From assembly GCA_963457665.1 (NCBI GenBank), contig OY735206.1:52307368-52371367 (forward strand): a stretch of DNA of 64,000 nt, in the 5' to 3' direction. Numbering within the stretch: position 1 is the stretch's first letter; each line of letters starts with the position of its first letter. The notes beneath the pieces are model-generated. The model searched no databases, was not told where the DNA came from, and was given only the letters and a program-made list of their open reading frames with translations. Positions 45,256 to 58,361 of this stretch are shown piece by piece. The position numbers were made by a program, and so were the translations under genes. The DNA comes from Thysanoteuthis rhombus. Taxonomy: Eukaryota > Mollusca > Cephalopoda > Oegopsida > Thysanoteuthidae.

Positions 45256-45965
45256 CCTTTAGCGTCTGTCGTTGGACATATACTTCCCCAGGTTTCGCCA
45301 GAAATATCTATCATGGGCGTTGCGGAGCTAGTCTTTTCTGGATTTTTCTTGCTCGTCACGCCATCTTATTTTTTGTCGGCCACAATAATCTCATCGCATA
45401 TGATCCACGTCGTGAGTCGTGATATCCAGCAGTCGTCTGACATTCTTGTAACATGTCCATTCCATTGCCATCTGAGTTCTCTAACTGTTTCTATGATATC
45501 TCAGACTCCTGTTTTTTCTCTAATATTCTGTGTTTTCTTATGATCTATCGGTAAACCCTTCTTTTTAGGACTAATGGGATACGTGTGTTCTTGAAAGCCG
45601 AGCTTGCTCAACCAAAAGCTTGCCAAGCTGGCCTAATTCTGCGCTGTTTTCTACTTTTGATGACTTCATGGAGACTTGCTGTCTGAGGTAGGTGTAGTGG
45701 TCTACTTTCTCCAGCTCTACGTTTTCGATTTCGATCGTTGTCTCTTTGTCCCCAACATGTTTGTTGTACTTGACATTACTTCGTTGAAGTTCATGTGGAG
45801 GCCAACTTTCTTTCTAACTTCATTTAGTTCGCCTAGCATTATTTGGAGATCGTGAAGGTTCTTAGCTAAGGGGACGATGTCATTAGCAAATCTGAGATTA
45901 CTTCGATATTCGCCGTTTATTCTGATTCCTTTGTGATCCCATTTTAGGTTGGAGATAATCATCTC
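45180..45965 (-). pseudogene. RTE-type LINE 3' end, copy c
   Basis: The minus strand from 45,962 reads GIRINGEYRSNLRFANDIV and then LAKNLHDLQIMLGELNEV, the reverse-transcriptase box region of RTE-like elements, with the catalytic FADD-type box changed to FAND. It continues to the 3' end and an (ATC)n(ACC)n(ATC)n tail at 45,180-45,256. Compared with copy d about 150 bp is deleted near 45,548. Dead, 5'-truncated. Confidence 0.82.
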
Positions 45966-47435
45966 ACAGTTGTGATTGTGTGGGTGTGAATGTGTGAGCT
46001 AGTTTCGATAAAATACTTAGCAGATATCTAATAAAAGACTGTAAGATAAAAGTAGCAGCTATCTCGACTATAGGTATATTTAATAATATTTAATAATAAG
46101 TCGGGAGCACAGTAATATTTGAAAGCTGGTATGTTTCTTTCATTTCCTTTTTTTCGAGATAGTATGAATAAAGATAATAATAGGAGTAAACATATTGATA
46201 GTGTCGAGAAATAATGACTCTGGGAAGTTTATATGGAATTTGATATCTTCTTAGTATTCGGTGTAACTGACCTCCCAACAACCGTGAAAATTTAGGACGC
46301 TAAAGTGCGAGGTCACCACCTTTGGTTTAACCGGGGTCGTTTTGTTTGTTAGAGAGACTGTTCCTAACCCTTTGCGTTAGCTTCAGTCATCACCTGCGAA
46401 CAGAAGAAGAATCAGAGCAATAATAATAAAAATAAATAGAGAGAGAGAGGGAGAGAGAGAGAGAGAGAGAGAAATCATGGTGCCCCGCCCCTTTACCGTT
46501 AGGGTATCCAAGTTAGGTCCACTCTGAACAGACAGACAAATAATAGACAGATACTTGTACACACGTACGATGGAGACGAGATCCGCGTGTGGCAAGGCAG
46601 ACTGTCGTGGTAGAAAGGCGAGCAGGCGCTGAGAAAGAAAGAAAGAAAGTTAGAAAGAAAGAAAGAAAGAAAAAAAGAAAGAAAGAGTAATGATACTTTT
46701 TTGCCTCTCAAAGACTACAACAGGACAGGTGTTAACCACCGAGCCCGTTGTTTGCCTCTCTCAAAAGTTCAGGGTAGAGGGTGATATAAAAATAGCCTCA
46801 GCTACCCTGGTAGTGAGGATAGAATGTCATGCGCGGGTTGTGCCTGCGCGTGGATAACTATTTATACCATTTGAATATTATTAGGGACGTTGTGCGATAC
46901 GCGTGTATGAAGGTTAAAAATAATACACTTGTCTCTATAGGATTTTTAAAATATTCATCTTTTTTTCTTTAATTGTGGATGAATATTTAAGTTTGTATAG
47001 CTAAAATAGAGCGGTAATCGCAAGTAACTTTTCTTACTTACGTGGAAATAAATTTGTATATGGGCGTGTAAGTGTGTGCATCATGGTGTATAGGACGTTT
47101 GTCGTTTAGTTTGAGGGTGGGTGTGTAAGTGTGCGTTTGACAATGTGCCTCAATAACATGGCAAAAGGTTCACTCTATTGTCATTGTGTTTCATTGTCGA
47201 GAGAATGAAATAAAGGAGAGAAGCAATGCTTTCATAAAAAAAAAAATGATTGCCTTAATAATGTCGAGGAAAAAAAAAATCAAGAAAGAGAGATGCAATG
47301 AATGCTATGAAGACCATTACGTTTTTACACATACATCAAAGACATTTTTAATAAGTTCTCCAAATGGATCAAGTTTTGCACGTAAATTTCAATTAGTCAG
47401 TTAATCTACTAATGGGATCTATGTTTACGATCTGT
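45966..47435. other. Unassigned with GA and GAAA tracts
   Basis: (GA)n at 46,438-46,472 and (GAAA)n at 46,631-46,686. No gene seen. Confidence 0.5.
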
Positions 47436-47439
47436 GCAC

Positions 47440-47473
47440 ATGTGTGTGTGTGTGTGTGTATGTGTGTGTGTGT

Positions 47474-47530
<57 letters not shown>
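47440..47530. repeat. (GT)n(GA)n compound microsatellite
   Basis: GT tract then GA tract to 47,530. It gives an artefactual Leu-Ser open frame on the minus strand. Confidence 0.97.
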
Positions 47531-47533
<3 letters not shown>

Positions 47534-48009
47534 AAAATATTTTCCAATAGATTTTCCAATAGATTTTCCATGAAATTTCATGTATGTTTACACTTACAGT
47601 GGAAATTTATCTTTAACCATTATTTGGACACATTCTGCATCCGTGAAACTGAAAGTAAAACCTGCCCCAGATTTGAACAAAGGAGAATTGGCGATACTCC
47701 AGTGAGCGTTTTCCTTTCCCTTGAATCAATTTGCACTATAAATTCAAAATAAACACGCTAAAACGAGCAAGTCCTTCAAACATTTATCAAAACTATTCTC
47801 TCCTTGCACTTTTTTACTGTGGTAAATATGAATCAATTCGAATAAAACAGATACCAAAATACTTCCAGTTAATTTTGGAAGGTTTTAAACTGAATAACTT
47901 TTAAAAAAAAGAAATCTACCATAGTGGAATTTAGAAATTTGTCTTCCTTTCATCTCCTCTCCTTTCTTTCCCTTCCTCTCTTTCCTTCATCTGTTTTTTC
48001 TTTTCTTTT

Positions 48010-48520
48010 TTCTCTAGCTGTCGTACCTCCATCCAAGCCCCATAACCGTTCATATCGAGCTTCGTTTGACAGCCCCCTAGTCATAATACCAGTGCATTAG
48101 ACACAGTGAACTATTTGCATAGTTGGGAAAAAAAAATTAAATGTCAGTCTTTTATACAGGCATGAACAGTATTGTTGTACGCATGCTTACAAGTCATTAC
48201 ACTGATTTGCCCGAAATTTTCACACGGTTTCGCTAGCGGGTGAACGTACACTCTTGTTAAATGGTGGGTGTGTGCGTATATACGCTTGTACAGAGGAAGG
48301 GGCGTGAACAGGGGTATATGTGTGTCAAATGCGTATTCGCGTATAACTTCTAGCTGTACCCGTGAAAATTCTATGAATGTTGACGACTAAGATTATCCAT
48401 ACGTTGGCTCTCCTTTGCTTGTATTTTCTCGTCCTCTCCCTTATCCCTTCCAATCATCGTTGCCAATCCACGTTTTTATTTTGTCTAAATGGTGAGTAAA
48501 TACGGAGTGGTTTCATATGC
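48010..48520 (+). repeat. Dispersed repeat family D, copy 2
   Basis: CATATCGAGCTTCGTTTGAC, CTAGTCATAATACCAGTGCA and CTTTTATACAGGCATGAACA in order. It contains a TTGCCCGAAATTTTCACACG segment and ends in a portion shared with 19,915-20,010. Confidence 0.65.
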
Positions 48521-49309
48521 AAAAAAAAAAAAGAAAAAAAGAAAAGAATATGGATAATCTCTTTTAGCTTTATTCTAACCAATTTCTCCTTGAAGAAATT
48601 TGATGTCTAGTAATTTCTACGCCTTTTACGTCACTACCCGCTTTTCAATCTACCGCTCTTTGGCTCTCGATATCCCAATAAGCAATCCAGTCTCTCTAAG
48701 TCTTTCTTTAGTCTCCATTCTCCCCCCCCCTCTCTCTCGCTCAATATTTTTCCTTTTCACCTGGTTTCTTTCTCGTTTTTCTCTAGCTTTCATATCTCTA
48801 ACCTTCCGCCCCTCACATTCCCCCTTTCCCGCTTGATATTATCATCCAAGTGTCTCGGTCAGAAAGCATAACGGATTCCAGCTGAGAATGACTGGAGATC
48901 GGACGGATATATCACTCTGATCCAGGGTAGAAAAACTCGATGGCTGCTCGTCCAGACAAACAAAATACTAATATAGATCTTATTGATCAAGAGACAGCCA
49001 ATCTACTCGTGCACTTGTAAAATATGTGAAGTGGTATGAATATTCATTTTGAAGATAAATCCTTATGTAATTAAATTTTTCATTTGACCTGATACGAAAT
49101 TGATCAGTGTAGATTTAAGTGTTTGGCATGGGCCTATGGGAACTCTTTAGTTAAGGAACTACAGGGCTTGATTCGCCCGAGATGTTACACGGTTTTACCC
49201 AAATTACATAGATTTACCCCAAATTTCAACACTGTTGCCCGAATTTGGGGGTACAAATGCCCCCACCCTGGCACACACGCATATAAGTGTAAGATCCAAA
49301 TACTATGTG

Positions 49310-49730
49310 CCCCTATCTGCTGGGCTATACGACGATTGGTTCACAAGGGTATTTGTAGGATTACCGCTCATTGTAATTCATCCAGTCCCTAATAACCGGT
49401 TTAGATCGAGCTTCGATTGACAATCCCCTAGTCATAATACCAGTGCATTTGACGCAGTGAAATATTTACATATTCGAAGAAAAATTGAATGTCTGTCTTT
49501 TATACAGTCATATGCAGTATTGTTGTATCCATGTTCATAAGTCGTTTTGTAATAGATATAAGCGTGAAGATGAATCTGCGTTTAGGTGTGAATTGCGTAT
49601 TAAGAAGCTGAGGTGCACGCACGTTTAAATAGTTGGGATCTGTCTTACGTTTCTTCTTGTTCATGGGGTTTGAGTCAGTGTCGGACTATGTACGTTTGGC
49701 TGAGTGTATGCACGCTAATGCGTGGCGCGA
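49310..49730 (+). repeat. Dispersed repeat family D, copy 3
   Basis: Begins near ACAAGGGTATTTGTAGGAT and continues through CTAGTCATAATACCAGTGCA to GACTATGTACGTTTGGC. It is the most complete copy. Confidence 0.65.
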
Positions 49731-50339
49731 TAGGGGTGTTAAAGGAGTGTATGCTTCCATAACTGTGCAGAATTTATAGTAATAGTGTCGTTCGCTTTCC
49801 CATCTATTCAAAATATGCGTTCGTCAGATTTTCCACATGACATCACTTTCATGTTTCTACTTCGAAATCCCCTCATCCAGCTTCTTTTTTTTTTCAAGAA
49901 CCGCTCACTACAAAGCAGTTCTGCGTTACCTTTTATAATGGCATGTTAAAAAATTGATAAAGAAAATAAAAAACAAACTAAATGAATGAATAAAGAGACA
50001 TTTATCGTTAGATTTTTTTTTTCTTTTTGAATAACGTAGAATATAATTTGATAAGAGAAGAAACGGGAGCGGGGTCGCTTTGTCATTGTGTTATAAAGAA
50101 TTAACAGCAACAACGAAACTGTTGGTAATAAAACGGTTGTCCACATGGGATGATAGTTTTATAGTTTGGAGAAAAAGAACAAGGGCGTCGCTCGTTCAAT
50201 AAAAATAACGAAATTGGAAGAAAAACGATTAACCAAGATACAAAATGGATGAAGACATGGCTCATTTTATCAAGTCAAATATTATTCACTTGTTATCCGA
50301 ATATTAATAAGCTGTTTTGAGTTCAAGTTAGTGAACATA

Positions 50340-50565
50340 TCTTTGGTACCAGACTATAAGACGAATAATAGTTTACAAGGGTATTTGGAGGACTATCGCT
50401 CGCTGCAAACCATCCAAGCCCCTGTAACCATATTGATCACTGGGAGACGATACCCTAGTCATAATACCATCGCATTGGACGCAGTGTGATATTTGCATAG
50501 TTCTTTGTTTTGGAATTAAATGTAGGTTTTATATACTGGCATATATTGTATTCGTTCGCTTATCT
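50340..50565 (+). repeat. Dispersed repeat family D, copy 4
   Basis: ACAAGGGTATTTGGAGGACT, CTAGTCATAATACCATCGCA and GGACGCAGTGTGATATTTGC in order. Confidence 0.65.
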
Positions 50566-50845
50566 GTCCATTAGAGCACTCATGAAATTCGCGAAATCAA
50601 GTGTTAGCCTTACAATCATTTAAATATTGTCATTTACAGCAAGAAACAAAGTCATAGTTTGAACTAATGATCATAAATTGCTACTCTCATATTGGTCTCG
50701 AACTATCTATCATTCGACAAGCATTCTTTAATTGGAGTAAGATCAGTTTCGTAAAATGATAATTCAAAATTTCACTCAATGAGATGCGATATTTTTTCGT
50801 TGGGTGAATTACTTGGCATCTCAAGATAAGAAGCAGTAAAACATA

Positions 50846-51585
50846 AAACAAGATCTCTCCGTAAAGCATTTAACGATTTTGAATATCTCGAGAACCAGTT
50901 GCGCGGCCTTGATGTAACTTGGCAACCAATGAGAGGGGACTTTACTACGCAAGCATGAGCATATACTTAGTCCGTAATAAGATGTCATTGAGTGAGCTTG
51001 TGTACTGTGTGACCGTTGCACTCACAACAACCAAATCCGCCTATTCTCAATATATCGTGTGGGCTTTTAAAATGAACAGTTATCTGTAGTTTTCCATCAG
51101 ACATTAGATGGGTTTTCCTCTATCTTTTTGGTCTTTCACTTATATGGTATCTGTCCAGAGAATCCTCAGCCATTCAATATTGACGAGAATAATTGCCAAC
51201 CTAGGGCAAAATACTCCCCTCGGGATCTCAAACGCTCATCTCAGCATTTTTTGTCACCTCTCAAAACAGTCTGCTTTGTTGAGGTCTCCTTAACGATGAA
51301 AATCTCAGGGGAGCCCAATCTGGACAGTAAGAGGGATGACAAACGCCAGTGATGCAAAGTTTTGCCAAAAATACTCTTCACGATATAGGAGGAATAACTC
51401 GCTTGGTCATTGTGTGTGCGACGGTCAGACAGTAAACAAACTCACTGCTGACTGAGAAACCGCACAAGAGAGTACCCTTCCCATGCATACACAGTAAAGT
51501 CCTCTCTGATTGGTTGCCAGGTTACATCAATGCCACGCAAGATATTCAAAACCCTGCGGACAGATCTCGTACGCCCGAAAAAACA
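50846..51585. mobile_element. Long inverted-repeat element
   Basis: Left arm 50,846-51,020 and right arm 51,405-51,585 are inverse copies: for example GATGTAACTTGGCAACCAAT against ATTGGTTGCCAGGTTACATC, and GTGACCGTTGCACTCACA against the inverse of TGTGTGCGACGGTCAGAC. The roughly 385-bp interior has no recognised transposase. Confidence 0.7.
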
Positions 51586-52299
51586 TATGTGATCCTTTGA
51601 CTTGGACGCAAAAATATCTCGTTGAAATTGCACAAAAAATGAATACAAATGAAATATGCTATCATGATTCCATTCATTTCGAAAAGTTTCTTTTATTTCC
51701 ATTCATAAGAAAACAACCCTTACAACAGCCTGGTCGCTAGGGTCCTGAGAGAGACTGGCAAAATGTTTGTTAGGGGCAAACTGTTTGATTGTCGAGTAAC
51801 GAGAAGCAAAGAAGCTCAATATTTGAATAACCGTCGCCACCAAAGATGGCAAAGGGTTCTATTCCCTTTTATATGTACATGTGTTTGTGCGTTTGTGTGT
51901 CCCAACATTCCTGGTCGTACCGTTTTGTCTACAGACTTGAAAATCGGTACCAGTACTCCACTAGACACCTTTTAAAAACATTTTTTGATTTTTGGAAAAA
52001 AAGATGTTTTTTGACCTTTTGGAGCCTCATTTTGACGGGTAAAGATGAATAATATCTAGATTCTCCAGAATCCAGATGTTTCTAGATGCCTTTTATTCTA
52101 TTTCAGATGTTTACCAGTGAAAAAAAAGCCAGTGATGAATAGAATTTATTCTGACCATATTTATTCTTCAATACAATTTTTCTATATGACTTCAAATTTG
52201 ACGCTACGTCTGTTCAATTATTGACTGTGTTGGCGAGTGTTTTTTCAAATTATTTTTACATGTTTTTTTCCCCAAATTTCGAGGGTGGATCAATCAGTT

Positions 52300-52450
52300 A
52301 CCGTATGTGCCTATTATTGATATTTTACAAGGTTATTTGGAGGATAACCGTTAATTACAAATCATCCAATAACTGTCCATATCGAGTAAACGGCGCCCAA
52401 GTCATAATATCAGGGCATTGGACGCAGTATCATATTTGCATCGTTTAAAA
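52300..52450 (+). repeat. Dispersed repeat family D, copy 5
   Basis: ACAAGGTTATTTGGAGGATA, AAGTCATAATATCAGGGCAT and GGACGCAGTATCATATTTGC in order. Confidence 0.6.
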
Positions 52451-52605
52451 AAAAATATCAACGATTATAGTCGACGCTCAAAGCTTCGATTCGTCACTGA
52501 AAATAGCATGTGTCTCAGAGCTGTTATATTAATTAGATATTAAAAAAAAATGCCGTATTTAGTAGTAAGATGGGAGATGATACGAACATTAAATACAGTA
52601 GATTT

Positions 52606-52845
52606 TTAATGAAGATATAACCAATTTGAGGTAATAAGCTTTTTCCAACGATCCTCTGATGAGAACATGTCATCTCGAAAAATTTCTGCAGGTTTAGTGG
52701 TCACAATGGCTCCCCCATTATCAAGCCTTTTAATATGGATATGAAGTTCTGAATGCGTGAAAAGATGATAATCACTAGAAGAAATGTCAGTTGTGTAATG
52801 AAGATACTGCAAGACATCATAACCCAGTTCTCTAAACTTAGGCAC
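52606..52845 (-). pseudogene. mariner-type transposase C-terminal fragment
   Basis: The minus-strand frame reads ELGYDVLQYLH, then SSSDYHLF carrying the third catalytic Asp region of mariner (usually PSDYHLF), then KPAEIFRDDMF and EDRWKKLI. This order is the end of mariner transposases. The N-terminal DNA-binding and first two catalytic regions are absent. Dead fragment. Confidence 0.75.
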
Positions 52846-53059
52846 AGACAGCTAAGAGGTAGTGAGTGTGCCATTGACATTCACTTCATGTAGGACCCAT
52901 TTTTACAACTTTTTAACGTTTCTTACCACTGCCGTAATTTGAGCCGTCGTGGTCTCGGGGCAGACTCCTTTACCCCCCCTCCCTCTCATGAATATACTCC
53001 TCGTTAAAAATATTTTTCTTAACAAAGTTGCGTTGTAGTGACTCGGGGCAAAATATATC

Positions 53060-53970
53060 TCAATCGAACCCAGATTCCTCGATCCTACCCATAATTCAAT
53101 CGCTTCTCCCTCACCCCACGGTCGGCCTTTTCACGAAATTTTATTGAGAACTTTTGGAACTATCGTGTAGACAGCCCAGAGTGAATACAGTAATGCATAA
53201 GATATTAAAACGGAAAATCATATCTCAATGAAAAACGAATTCCTGCGACCACCTTAAAGTTTAGTCACGTCTTTCTTGTCCTATGCCTTACCCTTTCATG
53301 AAATTACATTGGAATTCATTGAGAACTTTTGGAGATATCGTATGGAGAGACAGAGCGGATATAGAAATGTATTTGAAAAAAAAACGGAGATAGATCAAAC
53401 AAAAAACGAAAACAAAAACTTGCAACTATCTCCCAAACTAAACAAATACCTGGATCCACCCTCAAATTCAACTACTTCTTTTTTTTATCTCGTAGCTCAC
53501 CTTTCCACAAAATTTCATTGAAATTCACAGAAAACTTTTGGAGAATACAGAAATGTATAAAATATTAAAAACGGAAAAATATCTCCTAATCAAAAACGAA
53601 TTTCTGGATCAGCCCCACATTTAATCACTTCTTCCTTATCCAGTAGCTTACCTTTCTATAAAATGTCATTGAAATTCATTGTTTGTACCATCCTTCATCT
53701 TGAGAGAAATTCCAGAGATACTGTGTAGATAGACAGGAGCGAAAATGAAATGAAACGCAAAAATATCTCTTAATCAAAAACCAATTCGTGGATCTACTCC
53801 AAAATTTAATGACCAATGTCTACCCAAACGAAATATCCAGAAGTTCTCTATGAATATCGATGAAATTACGTGGGAAGGTGGGATACAGTATAAAGAAGAT
53901 GTGATTGAATTTTGGGGGCGGATCCAGGAATATGTTCTTGATTTGGAGATATTTTTGTGTTAAAAAATAT
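53060..53970. repeat. Dispersed repeat family E, cluster 2 with inverted end
   Basis: Minus-oriented units at about 53,060-53,820, each with TTCATTGAGAACTTTTGGA-like and AATATCTC.TAATCAAAAA phrases, spaced about 180 to 210 bp. A plus-oriented unit follows at about 53,830-53,970 (GGGCGGATCCAGGAATATG, GATTTGGAGATATTTTTGTG), forming an inverted junction. Confidence 0.65.
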
Positions 53971-54493
53971 TTCTGCATTCGCTCCTGTCGGTTCACACGA
54001 TATCTGGATCTTCCCTCTTCTTTCTCTAATCCAGTTTTATTCAGACTTTGGTTTGGACTTTTCGTTTCTCGGTTTCCTAATTCAACCTGTTTTGGATATC
54101 ATATTGCACCTTATTTTCTGTTTTCGCCAGAACCACAAGGTACTTATTTCTTTTTAATATCTAATCTGCCTCTATGTGCACATGTTGGTTCCGTAATTAA
54201 AGACATCTGGACAGGAACAATGATCCATAAGAACAAGTACATTTTATTCTGAATAATTATCAAGATCATGAAAAAAGAAAACTGAAAATTATTATTTTTA
54301 ATGACTCTCTTACCTATATTGAGAAAATGTCACCTTGTTTCGTGGAACCCATGACCACAATTTTAATTTCGATGAATTGGAGCAAACTACACTGGGAAAT
54401 TTATTCTGGTTTGCTAAGTTGAATCTTAACTGGTTCGTGTATTATATTGACACTTCAAGTAGGACGTGAGACCTGGTAACAATTGCTGTAGTA

Positions 54494-54494
<1 letters not shown>

Positions 54495-54556
<62 letters not shown>
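54495..54556. repeat. (GA)n microsatellite
   Basis: Uninterrupted GA tract, followed by related purine-rich sequence to 54,615. Confidence 0.97.
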
Positions 54557-54557
<1 letters not shown>

Positions 54558-54639
54558 CGTGCGCGAGAGAGAGACAGAGGGGGAGGGACAGAGCACGGAG
54601 TGAGAGAGAGAGAGGGGGACGTTTCAATGATAAAATGGT

Positions 54640-57600
54640 ACAAATATAGGCTATGGTTGAGTCGAAGGAACTATTGAAATGTAAGGGTCCCTCACACGCT
54701 TAAGGAAATAGAAAAATAATTTTTGTTACTAATTTACAATCCATGGCCTTCCTTTTCTTGGGGGATTGACAGTTTTGAAAATGCTTTTTTTATTTTTTAA
54801 AATTTTTTTTAGGGTTTTAAAGTTTACCTTGGGAATACCCTGTCTATTTGCAAGGTATCTATAATGCAAAAATGAACCCTTCCTTTTGGTCATTCGTGTA
54901 CATAAGTTTTGAAAAATTACACGCAAAAATCTTTCGTTTTTTTTTTTTTCTAAGCGGGACCCAACTGTCAGAGGTACGCAAATCTTGCATTCCAAACACT
55001 GGTGATTCCTCAATATTTTTCACTCTCATAAATTATATTGCATTTGAAACGCTATTTTCAGTTAAGATTTCTGAGGGTATGTTATTTTTTTCACTTCAGA
55101 CGTTTTAACAGGGGTTGGCTAGCTGTTAAATGAAATAAATTAAACTGAACTTGAACTTCGGACGCTATCCTTTGTTAAATTTCTAATGCAAGACTTTTCA
55201 AAACAAAAGAGCGTAATCCCTTTTTTAGTTTTAAAAAGCAAGTCTTATTATTGATCACACATATTGACTTATATTATTACGATGAAATGACGTTTTTTTC
55301 CCCCTAACTTCCATTCGAGAACTTCCGCCTTTTTTCAATGGTTATTTTTGGCTGTATCGTCTTAGTTTCTTTCCTGTCTTTTTTTCATTGCAGCCACAGA
55401 TCGACTCTATCAAACAGCTTCATCGAAAACGAATGCAAATTGTGAAATTACAAACGTACACGTACACATACAAGCATGCATACACATACATACAAACGCA
55501 CATAAAAACATACATACAAACATACCACATCCACACATGTCACTTTGGCCAAACAAAAACACCTAACACATACTTACACTGTCATTTTTCAACCAAGTAC
55601 AGTTATGGTCACATGCCACTAACACATACTTATGCACACACGCATAAATACATACATACATACATACATACATACACATTCCACGTACGCACATGTATGT
55701 GTGTGAGTGTGTATTTTGCATCTATCGTCTGGTTGCCGTGTCTCACCGACAATGCAGTAACAGGCTGTCACAGACCTGTTCATTTGCAACATATAAATCT
55801 AAATGTATCAAAAAATGACTTCCCGGTGAGGTATCACGAATTCATTTAAAAAAATTCTTTTTATTCATGATGAATTTGGTTATATATTGGGAGAATTCCA
55901 TAAGACGATGTTGGATATTTCAATTTCGCTAAACCTATGAACTTAACGATGGCTTCTTCTTCAATTGTGATCCCATTCCTTCAATATTTACAGGTACCCG
56001 TAATATCAATTCTATTATATATATCTTTTGACTAATAATGCCACCAAATATTTGCTAATAAGATTAAGAATTTGGGTATAATATTTTCGAGTATGAAAAA
56101 CTTTTAAATAAAAGAGAATTTTTTTTGTTCCACTTTAAGAATGTTTTTGTCTGAGTTTTCTTCGAGACTCCCTCCTCACCAGGTCCCCGGAGCATTTCCC
56201 CACCTGCCTTGCCGGTAGTTACGGCCCTGTTCTCTATTGATTTGATATGACGGGATATAGTCACCGTTGAAGTCCTCAAGTCCCCAGACACTGCTCGAAC
56301 CATTGTTCGTGAGGGCCACTGCTGCTGATAATCAACCATCATTTTCAGGTTTGGAGGCCTGAGCGCTGAACAGTTTGCCTTTAATAGAATTCACTTCAAA
56401 TGTTTTATTGACGTTATCATTAGCTTGAGAAACATTATGTTCTAATTTGAAATCGAACTTGAAAATTAGTTAAACTTCTTGGGTAGAAACCAATGCTTTC
56501 CTACATAACGAACCATATCTCTGTTCAGATTGAATCTGCAAAGAAACTAAATTATATTAGTAAATCTTTTAGCATTATATTCTGGGGTACAAAAAAAAAA
56601 AAATGCGACTTTAATGTGTAACGACCTAATTTTTTTCTTCACAGACGAATGGGGAAAAGCGACTGTGCATGTAACCAGATCGCTCACGCTGGCCGAGAGA
56701 AATTAAAATCCAACTGAAAATATGGTGCATTCAATTATTTTTTAATTCAAAAATTCTACAAGCTGTTACTCCTGACTGACTACAAGCCACTGTTGCCTCA
56801 TCTTCAGTCCGTAGTTTCCATCGCCATTGGACGACTACGATGAACAGCAGTAACGCTTTTGGGTTATGCCTTCATTCTCCATTTCGAGTTTACCATCAAC
56901 TTTACCTTGCAGACGCTCTCTTTCTCTCTCTCTCTCGTCTCATCAGCTCGAAGTCAAACCGAGGACGTAGTTATCGTTGCTATCACCCAACCAGACGTTA
57001 AAAGTGCACTCACAGACGTTGTTCGGTCGTTCCTAATTACAGCAGCGATGATGAAAGAGTTGATGTAGTTTCATCCAAAAAAGTGGCCTGAAAATTAACC
57101 GTGAAATCTTGGCAATATTTTAACGGCCGTCAGTCTCAACTGCAATCTCTTGCTTCATATCCTTTGATCAAGTCATCGTACTGTGCAATAGTACTCACAT
57201 AATTGAATACCCTTTGGATCAACTGATAGAGATATCAACTCATCATGTCTATTGGTCTCGAGATGGACGCAAATTTTGTGTAATAAGGACGTAATTACAC
57301 ATGGTCAACATGACCAACCCTTCAGAAACTATATTTTGTTTTAGACGTGTCTATGCATCTCTCTGACACACTTTTCGGTCGGTCTGTCGCTGTCCCTAAT
57401 ATATTAAATATCAATTTTCTCTGTTGTATCATGATGGATTAATATGAAACTTGAGCAAATCATCCTCAGTTTCCTCTACCTCCTCCTCTTCCCCCGGCAA
57501 TTGTTATGGATAGGGTGCATGAATTAGATGGTGATTGGCTATTCTCATCTCTCCAACCACTCACTCATCGATTGATGTAACTAGCCAGGAAGTTTTCTGG

Positions 57601-57940
57601 CGCTGTTTTCAATGTTCAAGGAAGCTTCATCACCTGGTTCTATCAATACGAGATTTTTCAGCCAGAACACTGTTTATAATCTATATTCAATCCCAACCAA
57701 AACTTTCTGACTATTCCACGTACCCGTTGCAATTTCCACTCAAACAGCTTCTTCCCATAAACTGCCCTTCTGGTAGTTCTTTCTTGCTGGATATGATATC
57801 CATATATTTACATCCACGATGAACAAACATCTTGCGATCTTATCTTGAAATGCCTTCAATCCCTTTACCTAGAGTGACCCGCGGGCTTTGAATAGGGTGC
57901 ATAACCCCACTCCTTCAAAAACAAACAAAAACAAAACCCA

Positions 57941-57942
<2 letters not shown>
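54640..57942. other. Unassigned, no gene seen
   Basis: Contains a degenerate ACATACA-rich stretch (55,440-55,680). Its 153-codon open frame (55,388-55,849) is low complexity (Tyr, Thr, His). A pyrimidine tract ending in GCAG at 55,394 could mimic an acceptor, but no partner exon is visible. Confidence 0.45.
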
Positions 57943-57996
<54 letters not shown>

Positions 57997-58017
57997 CACC
58001 ACTACTACTACTACTAC
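57943..58017. repeat. (ACT)n(ACC)n(ACT)n trinucleotide array
   Basis: CTA-type repeats with a central ACC block, the same architecture as the arrays at 40,789 and 45,180. Confidence 0.95.
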
Positions 58018-58361
58018 CTTTTCGTTTAAAATTCCTCTGAAATCGGAAATCACGAACAGATACTTTTCCTTTTCCCCTTCTTCATCTATTGCCACTCTTT
58101 GAAAGCCAGCATCTTCTCCTCCTCTTCCTCCTCTTGTTCTATTGCTTCTCTTAAAAAAGCCAACCCCTCCTCTTCCTCTCCTGCCTCCTCTTTTTCTTTT
58201 TCCACGGAGTGAAGAGAGATTCACGATGTTTTTAGATTATTTCAAGTGAGATTGATTTTAAATCTAGGTTAGACATTTGGGTCAGTCTTCTCCTCATCAG
58301 TCGGGGCCGAAAGCGGCCACTGGACAAGAGACCTTTTTTGTTATAATAGGCTTTTGCTGAA

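Noticed and set aside
45150-45543. Ser/Pro-rich 141-codon ORF and Asp/Gly-rich antisense ORF
   Set aside because: Both are translations of the LINE tail trinucleotide array.
49123-49420. Cys/Pro-containing 89-codon ORF
   Set aside because: Overlaps dispersed repeats (TTGCCC-type and family D) shared with other sites in the window.
55388-55849. 153-codon ORF after a GCAG-ending pyrimidine tract
   Set aside because: Low-complexity Tyr/Thr/His composition from ACATAC repeats, and no partner exon or domain.
57865-58224. 119-codon minus ORF with poly-Val and Arg/Gly-rich part
   Set aside because: Driven by the ACT array and purine-rich DNA; no domain or gene structure.
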